Below, piece by piece: positions 22,134 to 31,437 of a stretch of DNA of 62,219 nucleotides; within the stretch, counting starts at the first letter, position 1; every line of letters begins with the position of its first letter. A program made the translations under genes and the position numbers. This DNA comes from SMWD01 sp964629475 (GTDB lineage: Bacteria > Pseudomonadota > Gammaproteobacteria > Steroidobacterales > GCA-2729495), in assembly GCA_964629475.1 (NCBI GenBank), contig CAZVQW010000017.1, positions 1 to 62,219 on the forward strand, given 5' to 3'. Under the pieces are notes generated by a model. The model worked only from the letters and a program-made list of their open reading frames with translations, did no database searches and had not been told where the DNA came from.

Positions 22134-23981
22134 ATGCTCGACCTGACCATACTCGCGGCATTCATCTGTTACAGCCTTTATGTCGGCTGGGCGGCAAAGC
22201 TCAGGGCATCGCGGAATCTGACCGAATATTTCCTGGCCGGGCGCAGTGTCAGCGGCTGGCGGGCGGGGTTGAGCATGGCGGCAACGCAGTTTGCCGCCGA
22301 CACACCGCTGCTGGTCATGGGTCTGCTGGCCGCCGGGGGTATTTTTTCATTGTGGCGGCTATGGATTTACGGGCTCGCATTTTTGCTGATGGGTTTCGTG
22401 CTCGGGGCGGCCTGGCGGCGGGCCGGTGTGCTGACCGATGCCGAGCTGACGATGATTCGTTACAGCGCGAAAGGGGCGCTGACATTGCGGGCGTTGAAAG
22501 CCGTTTTTTACGGCACGGTGATCAATTGTGTCGTGCTGGCTTTCGTGTTGGCGGCTGCCACGCGCCTGTTCGAGTTGTTCCTGCCGTGGCACGAGTGGCT
22601 GCCGGGTGGCGTGTATGCACCGCTGACCGACCTGATCGGGGCCACCGGCCTCGTGCTGAATTCGGGGCTGACCGGGCTGGCCGATTCGATTGCGACGACC
22701 AATAACTTTTTAAGCATCGTGTTGATGTTGTTGTTCATCGCCGGCTATTCGACGACCGGCGGTCTGCGCAGCGTCATCCGCACGGACGTTATGCAACTTG
22801 CAATCATGCTTGTCGGCACGGCGCTGTATGCTTGGTATGCCGTCAAGTATGCGGGCGGGTTGAGCCGCTTGCCCGATCAGCTGGCGGCCGTCTACGGGGC
22901 GGACGCGGCGGCACGGTTTCTGAGTTTCACGCCGCCGGCGGGCGAGGCGCTCGCGCCATTCGTCGTCATCATCGCGCTGCAATGGTTTTACCAGATGAAC
23001 TCGGACGGCACCGGTTACCTGGCGCAACGTACGATGGCCTGTCGCGACGATCGTGCGGCGCGCCGGGCGGCCGTCGTGTTTACGGTCACGCAAATCGTCG
23101 TGCGCAGCCTTTTGTGGTTGTTGATCGGCATCGCGCTGTTGATTCTGTTTCCGTTCGATGTCACTCAGCCGGCCGGTGAGGCATTGATCGCCAAGCGCGA
23201 ACTGGTCTTCGCCGAGGGCATCGATGTTCTGCTGCCCGCCGGTGCGCGCGGCCTGATGCTGACCGGCATGCTCGCGGCGCTGGCCTCGACAATTGACACG
23301 CACATGAACTGGGGGGCGAGTTACTGGAGCAACGACCTGTACAAGGCGATCTGGGTCGAGCGTATCCGCGGCCGCGAGGCATCGCCCCGTGAACTCGTGC
23401 GCGTCGCGCGGCTGGCGACGGTTGTTTTGCTCGTGATCGCGCTGATCATCATGGTGAATCTCGGCTCGATTCAGGCCGCGTGGCAGATCTCGCTGTTGTT
23501 CGGCGCCGGCATGGGAGCCGTACTCGTGTTGCGCTGGTTATGGGAGCGCGTGAACCTGTATTGCGAACTCGGCTCGATCCTCGTGTCGCTGGTGCTGGCG
23601 CCGGTGTTGATCTGGACGGTCGAGGCAGACTGGCTGCGCCTGGCCATCATGTCCGGTGTGTCGACGGCGGTCGTGATCGCCGCGGCATACCTGCTGCCCG
23701 GCACCGAGCCGGCCCGGCTGATGGCCTTTTACGATCGTGTGCGCCCGCCGGGCTGGTGGTCGCGCACGGCGCGCGGGCTGAACCTCGACACGCGTGCGTC
23801 ACGAACAGAATTTCGCAGCGATGTCGTGGCGGTTATCGCGGCGGCCGTCAGCGTGTATTGCTGGCTTGTGGGCCTCGCCCAGCTGCTGTTGCAAACGGCG
23901 AGTCTGACGTTTGTTGTGACCCTGCTGCTCGTCGGTACGGCAGCCGTACCGGTTTGGTGGCGAAAGGTTAATGCAGATTAA
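22134..23981 (+). CDS. Sodium:solute symporter (SSS/SLC5 family)
   Basis: A 615-residue permease with about 13-14 membrane segments. The first 60 residues (ICYSLYVGWAAKL, EYFLAGRSVSGWRAGLSMAA) carry the SSS signature 'EYFLAGR' and the sodium-site helix. Later segments include FIAGYSTTGGLRSVIRTDVM, the family's conserved Y-xxGG-xxV-xTD motif, and DTHMNWGASYWSND. It resembles the transporters with a long C-terminal extension of the proline/PutP superfamily. Substrate unknown. A family B palindrome lies at both ends. Confidence 0.91.
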   Translation: MLDLTILAAFICYSLYVGWAAKLRASRNLTEYFLAGRSVSGWRAGLSMAATQFAADTPLLVMGLLAAGGIFSLWRLWIYGLAFLLMGFVLGAAWRRAGVLTDAELTMIRYSAKGALTLRALKAVFYGTVINCVVLAFVLAAATRLFELFLPWHEWLPGGVYAPLTDLIGATGLVLNSGLTGLADSIATTNNFLSIVLMLLFIAGYSTTGGLRSVIRTDVMQLAIMLVGTALYAWYAVKYAGGLSRLPDQLAAVYGADAAARFLSFTPPAGEALAPFVVIIALQWFYQMNSDGTGYLAQRTMACRDDRAARRAAVVFTVTQIVVRSLLWLLIGIALLILFPFDVTQPAGEALIAKRELVFAEGIDVLLPAGARGLMLTGMLAALASTIDTHMNWGASYWSNDLYKAIWVERIRGREASPRELVRVARLATVVLLVIALIIMVNLGSIQAAWQISLLFGAGMGAVLVLRWLWERVNLYCELGSILVSLVLAPVLIWTVEADWLRLAIMSGVSTAVVIAAAYLLPGTEPARLMAFYDRVRPPGWWSRTARGLNLDTRASRTEFRSDVVAVIAAAVSVYCWLVGLAQLLLQTASLTFVVTLLLVGTAAVPVWWRKVNAD

Positions 23982-24000
23982 TTGGTGTCAGACACCAATT
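23980..24000. repeat. Family B palindrome, extended
   Basis: Palindrome with 10-bp arms (AATTGGTGTC) around a central A, overlapping the symporter's TAA. Confidence 0.9.
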
Positions 24001-24134
24001 ACCTCCAAATACCCCCAATAACCCGAGGGGTTGTGATAACTGTGGTTTGCGGCACTTTTTCCTCCCTCTCGGTCGGTTAATAATGCTATTTTTCAGGCGC
24101 GGGTCACTCTCTGCGCAAACATGGGGATTCAGGC

Positions 24135-25445
24135 ATGTGGAAAGGTTTTAACTGCATCTCGGGCATGATTCTTTGCGGCATCGTCATGGCTGCTGCGGCG
24201 CCGGTCTATGCACAGACCGGTGATCTGCTCGTTATTCAAGGCGGTACGCTGATCGATCCGGCGCGCGACGATCTCGGCGTGCCGGGCACCATTATTGTGC
24301 AGAACAGCCTGATCATCTCCGTGAGCTCGGATGACAGTGCTCCGCTGCCGCCAGGAGCGCAGGTCATCGATGCAGACGGCGGTTTTGTCATACCAGGCAT
24401 TGCCGACATGCATAACCATCTCGGTTCCGGCCTGCCGGGTCAGAAAATTGACCGGGCCCGGTTACTCGGCAGCCTGCTCGATTGGGGCGTGACGGCCACC
24501 CTGGATCCGAACGTACCGGTCGCGGAGTTCGATGCGTTGCGTACCAGGATCTCACGGGACCGGCGCGCATTTCCGCGTGCTTTCCTGGTTCGTGGTGTGT
24601 TCACGGCCGAGGGTGGCTGGGGTGAGGGTTACACGCCCGCAACGCCGGACGAGGCACGGGCGCTGGTGCGTGAACTGAAGGCCGCCGGTTCATTTGGCGT
24701 CAAGCTGATATATGACGACATGCGCTGGGCAACGACACGGCCGTTCGCGGTCATGGACCGGAAGATTGCAACCGCGATCATCGACGAGGCGCATCGTCAG
24801 GGATTGATGTCTTTCGGCCATGCGCCAATCCAGGAACTTGCCAAGCATTTACTCGAGGACGGCATCGATTGCCTGGTCCACGGCATTATCAGTGAGCCGG
24901 TCGATGCCGAATTCATCGACATGATGAAGCGCAATAACACCTGCTATATATCGACGCTCGCGATGTATCAGACCAAAGCCGGCTACGGCGAGTGGGCCGA
25001 TCAGCTCGAGCAGTTCGATATCAACAAGCGATTGAATCCGGCCGCGATGGAACTGCTGCACAAGATGCCCACTGATACGCAGAGACTCGATAATTCAGCC
25101 TGGACCGCCGAGCGGTTACCGGTCCTGCGACTCAACCTGTTTACGGTGCACGGTGCCGGGATTCCGGTGCTGATCGGTACCGATGCCGGTATGCCGGGCG
25201 TGTTACCGGGTATCTCGGCTCAGCTCGAATTGATCATGCACCAGGAGGCGGGCTTGGATCCGGCCGATGTACTACGGGCCGCGACGAGTACGGTCGTCGA
25301 AGTGCTTGATCGCAAAGGTGTGTTCGGTACGCTGAGTAACGGTGCACAGGCCGATCTGCTGGTGCTCGATGCCGATCCGCGCCTCGATATCGGAAATGTT
25401 CGGCGGATCAGGCATGTGATCAGGGCCGGGCGGGTGCATAAATAG
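24135..25445 (+). CDS. Secreted amidohydrolase
   Basis: A 436-residue metal-dependent hydrolase of the amidohydrolase superfamily with a signal peptide (IVMAAAAPVYAQ). The metal site begins with the DMHNHLG motif (HxH), a Lys occurs in GVKLIYDD, and IGTDAGMPG near the end carries the conserved Asp. The C-terminus (ADLLVLDADPRLDIGNVRRI) is the usual composite-domain strand that returns after the barrel. It resembles imidazolonepropionase-like enzymes exported to the periplasm. Substrate unknown. The TAG stop is part of a repeated TAGATTGGGGTC unit. Confidence 0.88.
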   Translation: MWKGFNCISGMILCGIVMAAAAPVYAQTGDLLVIQGGTLIDPARDDLGVPGTIIVQNSLIISVSSDDSAPLPPGAQVIDADGGFVIPGIADMHNHLGSGLPGQKIDRARLLGSLLDWGVTATLDPNVPVAEFDALRTRISRDRRAFPRAFLVRGVFTAEGGWGEGYTPATPDEARALVRELKAAGSFGVKLIYDDMRWATTRPFAVMDRKIATAIIDEAHRQGLMSFGHAPIQELAKHLLEDGIDCLVHGIISEPVDAEFIDMMKRNNTCYISTLAMYQTKAGYGEWADQLEQFDINKRLNPAAMELLHKMPTDTQRLDNSAWTAERLPVLRLNLFTVHGAGIPVLIGTDAGMPGVLPGISAQLELIMHQEAGLDPADVLRAATSTVVEVLDRKGVFGTLSNGAQADLLVLDADPRLDIGNVRRIRHVIRAGRVHK

Positions 25446-25599
25446 ATTGGGGTCAAATAGATTGGGGTCACAATAGATTGGGGTCAGAGTAAAAAAATGG
25501 TGTCAGACACCAAATTCGACTGAATTTCCTGCAAGCAATTGATTTAATAAATCGAATTTGGTGTCTGACACCATTTTTTTACTCTGACCCCAATCTATT
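25442..25599. repeat. Large perfect inverted repeat carrying family B palindromes
   Basis: Three direct copies of AATAGATTGGGGTC start at 25442. The last begins an inverted repeat with 48-bp perfect arms (25472..25519 and 25552..25599) around a 32-nt loop. Each arm contains TAGATTGGGGTCAGAG, an A tract and a full TGGTGTCAGACACCA palindrome. It lies between the amidohydrolase and the convergent DUF123 gene, whose last codons it supplies. Confidence 0.9.
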
Positions 25600-26009
25600 T
25601 CAGCCGAATAAAACAGGTGCGACGAGCAGCGGCAATCCGATGCGCCGAATCGATCGTGCGCGATCTCGTAGTGGGTGGCCAGCGTTGCCGCCCAGTCGTG
25701 TTCGTGATTGACCGTGCCCGGCAAAGTCCACGTTTCGATCAATGCCGTGTGGCGACGCAGGTAGTCGATATGCCAGTGCAGTTTTTTATCTCGCCTGCGG
25801 TGGCGCGCCACGCGGGCCCGGATGCCGCCGGGACCGAATGCGCTGCCGACATAGATATAGAAGCCGGGGCGCAACATCATCTGGCCGAGCTTGCCGATCT
25901 GCGTGTTGCCGGTCTTTCGGCAGCGCATGATCAATGCATACGTGCCTTTTTCCGCGGACACCGTCTGCGTCACAGGTTTGGTAACGCTTACCCTTGCGAC
26001 GCGAGCCAC
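25503..26009 (-). CDS. DUF123 / GIY-YIG-like protein with repeat-derived C-terminus
   Basis: A 168-residue protein. The core is DUF123, a GIY-YIG-related nuclease-like fold: KGTYALIMRC, PGFYIYVGSAFGPGGIRARV and a C-terminal HDRFGASDCRCSSHLFY. The family's Gly-Tyr pair (GTYAL) and the HxxxD-type residues are present. After HLFYSAE the reading frame runs into the 48-bp-arm inverted repeat, which supplies the last 28 or so residues and the stop. The start overlaps the 3' end of cysK by about 22 nt. Catalysis by this family is unproven. Confidence 0.8.
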   Translation of the reverse strand: MARVARVSVTKPVTQTVSAEKGTYALIMRCRKTGNTQIGKLGQMMLRPGFYIYVGSAFGPGGIRARVARHRRRDKKLHWHIDYLRRHTALIETWTLPGTVNHEHDWAATLATHYEIAHDRFGASDCRCSSHLFYSAEIDWGQSKKMVSDTKFDLLNQLLAGNSVEFGV

Positions 26010-26944
26010 TCGTCGTCCGAACCCTCGACGAGGCCGTCGAACAGGTAGGTGCTCAGGTAACGTTCGCCGGTGTCCGGCAGCATGACGAGGATGGTCGTGC
26101 CGGGATCGGCATACTCGGCGATCCTGAGTCCCGCCGCCAGTGCCGCGCCGGCCGACAGACCAACGAAAATACCTTCCTCTTGTGCCAGTCGCAGTGCATT
26201 GGTTTTGGCATCTTCATCGGCGATCGGGATCAGCTTGTCAAAGATCTCCCGGTTCAGTACTTCGGGCAGGAAGTTGGGCGTCACACCCTGGATCTTGTGC
26301 GGTTGCCAGTCCTGTCCGCCGAGCATCGAGGCAGCGGACGGTTCGAACGCAACAATTTTTGTTTCCGGTCGTGCGGCCTTCAGTATTTCGCCGACGCCGG
26401 TCAGCGTGCCGCCCGAACCCCAGCCGGAGACCCAGTAATCGAGGCGCCGGTCGGCAAAATCGCGCAGGATCTCCGCGCCGGTCGTCTGGCGATGGTATGC
26501 CGGGTTGGCCGGGTTCTCGAATTGATGAGCAAGAAACCAGTCGTGTTTTTCGGCGAGTTCCGTTGCCCGCTTTACCATGCCGGTGCCACCCTCGGCGGCC
26601 GGCGTCAGGATGACCCTGGCGCCCATCGCGCGCATGATCTGGCGGCGTTCGACCGAGAATGAATCGGCCATCGTCGCAACGAACGGGTAACCCCGGGCAG
26701 CGCAGACCATGGCAAGAGAAATACCGGTGTTGCCCGAAGTTGCCTCGATAACCGTCTGGCCGGGTTTCAGCGTGCCTCGATCTTCCGCATCTTTAATGAT
26801 CGCCCAGGCGAGCCGATCCTTGACCGAGCCAACCGGATTGAATGATTCAACTTTCGCAAACATGTCGACATGCTCTGGTGCGATCTTGTTCAGGCGCACA
26901 ACCGGCGTGTTGCCGATCGTCTGTAAGATATTGTCGTAAATCAT
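25988..26944 (-). CDS. cysK: Cysteine synthase A
   Basis: A 318-residue O-acetylserine sulfhydrylase: PLP lysine K42 in NPVGSVKDRLAW, the substrate loop ATSGNTGISLAM, and the phosphate-binding GSGGTLTGVG. MLPDTGERYLSTYLF near the end is typical of CysK. The ATG at 26944 is chosen because GGAAG precedes it; longer frames reach 27013 but fall in a family B repeat. It synthesises cysteine from O-acetylserine and sulfide. The DUF123 gene overlaps its 3' end. Confidence 0.95.
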   Translation of the reverse strand: MIYDNILQTIGNTPVVRLNKIAPEHVDMFAKVESFNPVGSVKDRLAWAIIKDAEDRGTLKPGQTVIEATSGNTGISLAMVCAARGYPFVATMADSFSVERRQIMRAMGARVILTPAAEGGTGMVKRATELAEKHDWFLAHQFENPANPAYHRQTTGAEILRDFADRRLDYWVSGWGSGGTLTGVGEILKAARPETKIVAFEPSAASMLGGQDWQPHKIQGVTPNFLPEVLNREIFDKLIPIADEDAKTNALRLAQEEGIFVGLSAGAALAAGLRIAEYADPGTTILVMLPDTGERYLSTYLFDGLVEGSDDEWLASQG

Positions 26945-26969
26945 TTTTCTTCCTTCTTGTGGGGTGCGG

Positions 26970-27056
26970 AAAAATGGTGTCAGACACCAGTTTTGGCTGA
27001 TCATAAAACACAATTATCCAATTCGTGAACCGAAAATGGTGTCTGACACCATTTTC
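26970..27056. repeat. Pair of inverted family B palindromes
   Basis: Two copies (about 26974..26990 and 27037..27053), each AAAATGGTGTCAGACACC or complement, spaced by about 45 nt. They form a larger inverted repeat in the divergent promoter gap between cysK and ctaB. Confidence 0.88.
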
Positions 27057-27127
27057 CCCACCACCCCCCGAGGATGAGCTAAAATGTGCGGCTCAATTTT
27101 GCCTCCCCCCGGAAACAGAACACGCTC

Positions 27128-27994
27128 ATGGCCCAGACACTCAAGCTCATCTATGACGCCGCCAAGGTGCGTCTCGGTTTCCTGATCATGGCCTGCGCCA
27201 TGGCCGGCATTGCCATGAGTCCGCAGAACGAACTCTCATCGTGGCAGGTGCTCGTGCTCGGCCTGGCCGTTCTCGTGTCATCGTCCGTGTCCGGTGCATT
27301 CAATCAGCTCTATGAGCGCGATCTCGATGCGCGGATGAAACGCACGCGCGGGCGTGCCTTCGTGACCGGCAAACTTCGCGCGGACTGGATCTGGCTGGCG
27401 GCGCTTACCGTGCTGTTGATCGTATCAGTGGTTGCCGCGGCGCTGGCGACGAATATAGAGGCGGCGGTTTATATTTTCCTCGGTGCTTTCACGTATGGCA
27501 TCGTCTACACGGTCTGGCTCAAGACGCGGACCTGGCTGAACATTGTTGTCGGCGGGCTGGCCGGCAGCTTCGCCGTCATGGCCGGTTCGGCTGCGACGGA
27601 AGCGACGCTGGCGCCGGCGCCGCTGATCATGGCGATTGTCCTGTTCCTGTGGACGCCACCGCATTTCTGGGCACTGGCACTGGCTTGTAAGAAAGACTAT
27701 GCGGCTGCCGGCGTACCGATGCTGCCGGTCGTTGCCAGTGACGCGGTATCTACGGGCACCATCCTCGCGCATGCGGTCGTGCTCGTTGCGTTGTCACTGT
27801 TGCCCGTTCTGTACGGCATGAGCTGGATCTATTTTATCGGCGCACTGTCCGGCGGCGCATTCTTCGTTTATGCCAGCCTTAAACTGTACCTGGCGCCGAG
27901 CGTGTCGCTGGCCTGGCGGGCTTTTGGTGCATCAATCGTACAGCTCGGCCTGTTGCTGACTGCCGCCATTCTCGATGGTGCTCTGCTTGGTTAA
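27128..27994 (+). CDS. ctaB: Heme O synthase (protoheme IX farnesyltransferase)
   Basis: A 288-residue UbiA-superfamily prenyltransferase with nine predicted membrane segments. The first Mg-binding motif is NQLYERDLDARMKRTRGR; the second aspartate-poor loop and the LWTPPHFWALALACKKDYAA motif, followed by AGVPMLPVV, are diagnostic of heme O synthases. It farnesylates heme b for cytochrome oxidase. The ATG at 27128 gives a normal start; a longer frame from 27086 would add 14 residues. It lies upstream of a DUF3313-like lipoprotein gene with which it may be cotranscribed. Confidence 0.94.
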   Translation: MAQTLKLIYDAAKVRLGFLIMACAMAGIAMSPQNELSSWQVLVLGLAVLVSSSVSGAFNQLYERDLDARMKRTRGRAFVTGKLRADWIWLAALTVLLIVSVVAAALATNIEAAVYIFLGAFTYGIVYTVWLKTRTWLNIVVGGLAGSFAVMAGSAATEATLAPAPLIMAIVLFLWTPPHFWALALACKKDYAAAGVPMLPVVASDAVSTGTILAHAVVLVALSLLPVLYGMSWIYFIGALSGGAFFVYASLKLYLAPSVSLAWRAFGASIVQLGLLLTAAILDGALLG

Positions 27995-28034
27995 GCACAG
28001 GGTTCGGCGAATCGTCTCAGGGGTGAATCCCGGT

Positions 28035-28631
28035 ATGATGCCGTTAGTCCGTTCTTGTGCGATCCTGCTCCTTGCGCTAACCGTTACGACCGGTTGCGTG
28101 CAAACGACGGTCGATAGTTATCGCAAAGTGCCGGATTCGCAGGTCGATTCCGCCTATGTCAAACCCGGCGTCGATTTTGCCCGTTATCAAAAACTGCAGC
28201 CGGTGCCTCTCGAGATTTACTATTACGAAGGACAGATCGAGCCGGATCCGGCCGATCTCACCCGGCTCAGGCATATTTTCCGCACGGCGTTCCTGTCCGC
28301 ACTCGACGATGATTTCCAGCTCGTCGAAGAACCCGGGGCGGACGTCTTGCATGTCAGGGCTTCCCTGGTCGATCTCGAATTGTCGCCGGTACCGGGCGAA
28401 ATGCCGTTGCAGGGCCGCGCGGCTGCGCTCGTGGCCGAGGGGCATCTGACGTTTTTCATGGAACTGGCCGATTCGCTCAGCGGCGAGGTTTTGGCGCGAG
28501 CCGCCGATCAGGAAAAAGATACCGGCACCATTGGTGTCGCCAGTGAGCGGGACTGGCAGCAGACCGAGGTAGCGGCCGAACACTGGGCCGGTTTGTTTCG
28601 AAATTTTCTTGACGATAATCTTGGGCATTGA
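28035..28631 (+). CDS. DUF3313 family lipoprotein
   Basis: About 199 residues from ATG 28035 with a lipoprotein signal (SCAILLLALTVTTGCV). DUF3313 features: VKPGVDFARYQKLQPVPLEI, a conserved VRASLVDLELSPVPGE and a C-terminal VAAEHWAGLFRNFLDD. These proteins are outer-envelope lipoproteins of unknown function. It lies close behind ctaB with no obvious terminator between, and an MFS gene follows; a functional link is not evident. Confidence 0.85.
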   Translation: MMPLVRSCAILLLALTVTTGCVQTTVDSYRKVPDSQVDSAYVKPGVDFARYQKLQPVPLEIYYYEGQIEPDPADLTRLRHIFRTAFLSALDDDFQLVEEPGADVLHVRASLVDLELSPVPGEMPLQGRAAALVAEGHLTFFMELADSLSGEVLARAADQEKDTGTIGVASERDWQQTEVAAEHWAGLFRNFLDDNLGH

Positions 28632-28709
28632 GTTACCCGCCTGGATTTAGTCAGCAATTATTAGGTTACTTCGCGATCGTTCGTGCCGTGACCCTGGAGA
28701 CTTGTATAA

Positions 28710-30056
28710 ATGTCAGAGCCTGATATCAAGAACGAAAACAAGACGACTGACGAGGATGGCATCAAGATCGGCATCTTGTGGATGGCGCCGGGCATATCGC
28801 GCGGGAACTTTTATGCGTTTCTCTATACCGCGTTCTCGACCATTGGCTTGCTGACATTCATCAGTGTAGCAACGGCGCTGGTCCTCAATACCCACATGAA
28901 GGTTCCGACCGATCAGCAGGGGATGATCTCCGGCCAGCTCGTTTTCTGGACCGAGATCACGCAGATTCTCCTGTTCGGGGTCGTCGGCGTCATGGCGGAC
29001 CGGGTCGGGCGCAGCCAATTGCTGGCGATCGGCATGGCGGTCATGGGCCTGGCTTACGCTTTTTATCCATTTGCCGATTCGTTCGGTGAACTGACTGTCT
29101 TTCGTATCATGTACGCAGTTGGTCTCGGCACCGCGACCGGGATGCTGGCGACAGTCGTTACCGACTACCCGCAGGATCGGTCGCGCGGCAAGCTGGTTTC
29201 CATCGGCGGCATCTTCAATGGCCTGGGTGTCATTACCGTTATCGCGATTGTCGGCAAGTTACCCGAGATCCTGGTCGGCGCCGGCTACGATGAAGTCACG
29301 GCCTCCTATTACACGCATTTCACGACCTTCGGCCTGTGCATGATCGGTGCAGCGGTGGCGTGGTTCGGATTGAAGAAAGGCATTCCGGCCCGGGATGGAG
29401 AAGAACACTTGCCGCTGGCCGAGCTCGCCGCGAGCGGTCTGAAAGAAGCGAAGAATCCGCGCATTGCACTGGCTTACGCCGCCGCATTCGTGGCCCGCGG
29501 CGATCTTGTCATACTCGGCACGTTTTCGGTGCTGTGGGGCGCGACGGTCGCGATCGACCAGGGTATCGATCCGTCTGAGGCGGTATCGAAAGGACGCCTG
29601 ATCTTCGTGGTTGCTACAAGCGCGGCCTTGTTGTGGATTCCGGTTATGGCGCCGTTGATGGATCGCTTCAATCGCGTCACGACGATGTTCATTTGCATGG
29701 CGCTGGGCGCCATTGGCTACATATGTGTCGGCTTTGTCGATGATCCACTTGATATCGGTTCGGCGTGGCCGTTCTTTGCGTTGCTAGGCATCGGTCAAAT
29801 CAGTACCTTCCTCGGCGCGCAGACGCTGATTGGCCAGGAGGCGCCACGCCTCCATCGTGGCGCCGTCGTCGGCGTATTCAATACATCCGGTGCGATCGGC
29901 ATCCTCGTATCGTCATGGTTCGGCGGCTACCTGTTTGACAAGATCGCGCCGGCAGCACCGTTCATCCTGATTGGCATCATGAATCTCGCCGTTGCATTGC
30001 TGGCGATCGTCGTGCGGATCAAGTCTCCGGGCCCCATGGTGCAACGGGGTCACTAA
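28710..30056 (+). CDS. MFS transporter
   Basis: A 448-residue major facilitator with twelve predicted segments: the first at GNFYAFLYTAFSTIGLLTFI, the loop 2-3 motif GVMADRVGRSQLL with the characteristic DRxGR, and the central cytoplasmic loop GLKKGIPARDGEEHLPLAEL. The C-terminal half ends VVGVFNTSGAIGILVSSWFG. No substrate can be assigned; the sugar/organic-acid transporter subfamilies are possible. The N-terminal 20 residues are acidic and polar. The gene is convergent with an HMA-domain gene. Confidence 0.9.
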   Translation: MSEPDIKNENKTTDEDGIKIGILWMAPGISRGNFYAFLYTAFSTIGLLTFISVATALVLNTHMKVPTDQQGMISGQLVFWTEITQILLFGVVGVMADRVGRSQLLAIGMAVMGLAYAFYPFADSFGELTVFRIMYAVGLGTATGMLATVVTDYPQDRSRGKLVSIGGIFNGLGVITVIAIVGKLPEILVGAGYDEVTASYYTHFTTFGLCMIGAAVAWFGLKKGIPARDGEEHLPLAELAASGLKEAKNPRIALAYAAAFVARGDLVILGTFSVLWGATVAIDQGIDPSEAVSKGRLIFVVATSAALLWIPVMAPLMDRFNRVTTMFICMALGAIGYICVGFVDDPLDIGSAWPFFALLGIGQISTFLGAQTLIGQEAPRLHRGAVVGVFNTSGAIGILVSSWFGGYLFDKIAPAAPFILIGIMNLAVALLAIVVRIKSPGPMVQRGH

Positions 30057-30100
30057 CCGAAGCAGACAATACGTTCAGCGGGCACCAGATTGACCCTGTC

Positions 30101-30310
30101 TTAGACCTTGACGTCGAATCCGGCTTTTTCGATCGCCTTCTCGAGGGCGGTCAGCTGGATGATGTGTGCGTCGAAATTGATCGTAACCGTGCCCGCTTCC
30201 AGATCGGCGGAAATTTTTGTTACACCGGGTTGGTCAATAAGGGCATTCTCGATGCTCTTGACGCATCCGCCGCACATCATGCCTTCGACCTTGATTGTTT
30301 CTGATGCCAT
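30101..30310 (-). CDS. Heavy-metal-associated (HMA) protein, CopZ-like
   Basis: A 69-residue ferredoxin-fold metallochaperone: VEGMMCGGCVKSIENALI with the metal-binding MxCxxC (Cys13, Cys16), and ending KAIEKAGFDVKV. It binds copper or another soft metal in the cytoplasm and delivers it to a P-type ATPase or regulator. No P-type ATPase or CueR gene is seen nearby, so its partner is outside the window. Confidence 0.93.
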   Translation of the reverse strand: MASETIKVEGMMCGGCVKSIENALIDQPGVTKISADLEAGTVTINFDAHIIQLTALEKAIEKAGFDVKV

Positions 30311-30469
30311 CGCAATCTACTCCGTGAAAAGTGTGCAGGGATTTTATCCCGATTCATACGTGGTTCTTTCAGTTTAGCTGCTAGCGACACGACGTCGCAA
30401 TCGTTCATATACTGTGACGGCAGCCAGGTGCGGTGGAGGTGTATTTTGCAACGGTGTATGAGGTGACTG

Positions 30470-30537
30470 TAGGAGCGGCTTCCAGCCGCGATTGGATTCA
30501 TGGTTGAATGATAATCGCGGCTGGAAGCCGCTCCTAC
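30470..30537. repeat. Family C REP pair
   Basis: GTAGGAGCGGCTTCCAGCCGC and its complement around a 27-nt centre, ending 2 nt before the stop of the omega-amidase gene. This is the classical REP position 3' of a gene. Confidence 0.9.
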
Positions 30538-30539
30538 GA

Positions 30540-31322
30540 TTATTTGGGCGGGTTCAGTTGGTATTGGTCGGCATCCAGATGGGCAGGAAATTTTTTTCGG
30601 TAACGTTGTAGTTTAGTGCCGTCGAGTCGGGTGGTAATGATTTGTTCCTGATCGTTGCAGTCTGTCTGCAAGTTGCCCAGGTAATCGCTGACCATGCTGT
30701 CGCCGGAATAAGCGATGTCATTGCCGTCGGTGCCGATGCGGTTGACGCCTATCGTATAGCACAGGTTTTCGACAGCGCGCGCCGGTAGCAGGGTACGCCA
30801 GGCTGAGCGTCTCGGGCGTGGCCAGTTGGCGATGTAGATCAGCAGGTCGAAGGCGTCGATGCCGCGGCTGAAGACCGGGAAGCGCAGGTCATAGCAGACC
30901 AGCGGGCAGATGCGCCAGCCGTTGAGCTGGAAGATCTGTCGTTCGTCGCCTGCGGAAAAATGTTCGTGTTCGCCGGCCATGCGAAACAGGTGTCGCTTGT
31001 CGTAGGTGCCGGCGGGTGCGTCGGGTGGCATCCAGATCAGGCGGTTGTAGAATCGGCCTGCCTCTTCGATGATCAGGCTGCCGCAGATTGTTGCGCCGAA
31101 GTCCTTTGCGACGAGTTGCATCCAGGCGACGGTGTCGCCATCCATGCGTTCCGCGTAGCCGGCCGTGTCCATCGTGAAGCCGGTCGTAAACATCTCCGGC
31201 AGTACGATCAGGTCGGTCGATTCATCAATACCGGCAATCAGGCCGTCGAACCGCGCCCGATTCGCCCCGGCATCGTGCCAGTCCAGCGTCGTTTGAATCA
31301 GCGTGACGGTCAGATCTTGCAC
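30540..31322 (-). CDS. Omega-amidase (nitrilase superfamily)
   Basis: A 260-residue nitrilase-fold amidase of the YafV/omega-amidase group. The catalytic triad is Glu43 (VLPEMFTTGF), Lys109 (YDKRHLF) and Cys143 (VCYDLRFP). The AGEHEHFSAGDERQIFQL region fits. The ω-amidase removes the amide of α-ketoglutaramate or α-ketosuccinamate and so repairs transaminase side products. The stop is against a family C repeat. It is divergent from nothing close; the next gene upstream is a regulator on the same strand. Confidence 0.92.
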   Translation of the reverse strand: MQDLTVTLIQTTLDWHDAGANRARFDGLIAGIDESTDLIVLPEMFTTGFTMDTAGYAERMDGDTVAWMQLVAKDFGATICGSLIIEEAGRFYNRLIWMPPDAPAGTYDKRHLFRMAGEHEHFSAGDERQIFQLNGWRICPLVCYDLRFPVFSRGIDAFDLLIYIANWPRPRRSAWRTLLPARAVENLCYTIGVNRIGTDGNDIAYSGDSMVSDYLGNLQTDCNDQEQIITTRLDGTKLQRYRKKFPAHLDADQYQLNPPK

Positions 31323-31437
31323 AGGCGCTCCGCGGCCGCTTCGAAGGTTGATTGCAGCATCTGGCCAGTGTAATCGATTGTGCGCGGATGAGTCGCGGCC
31401 ACAGGCTCCGGCTCTGATTTTCAGAGGGGTGTCGGTG

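Noticed and set aside
998..24000. Family B as an operator of one regulator
   Set aside because: Copies lie between convergent genes and over stop codons as often as upstream of starts, which does not fit a single promoter regulon.
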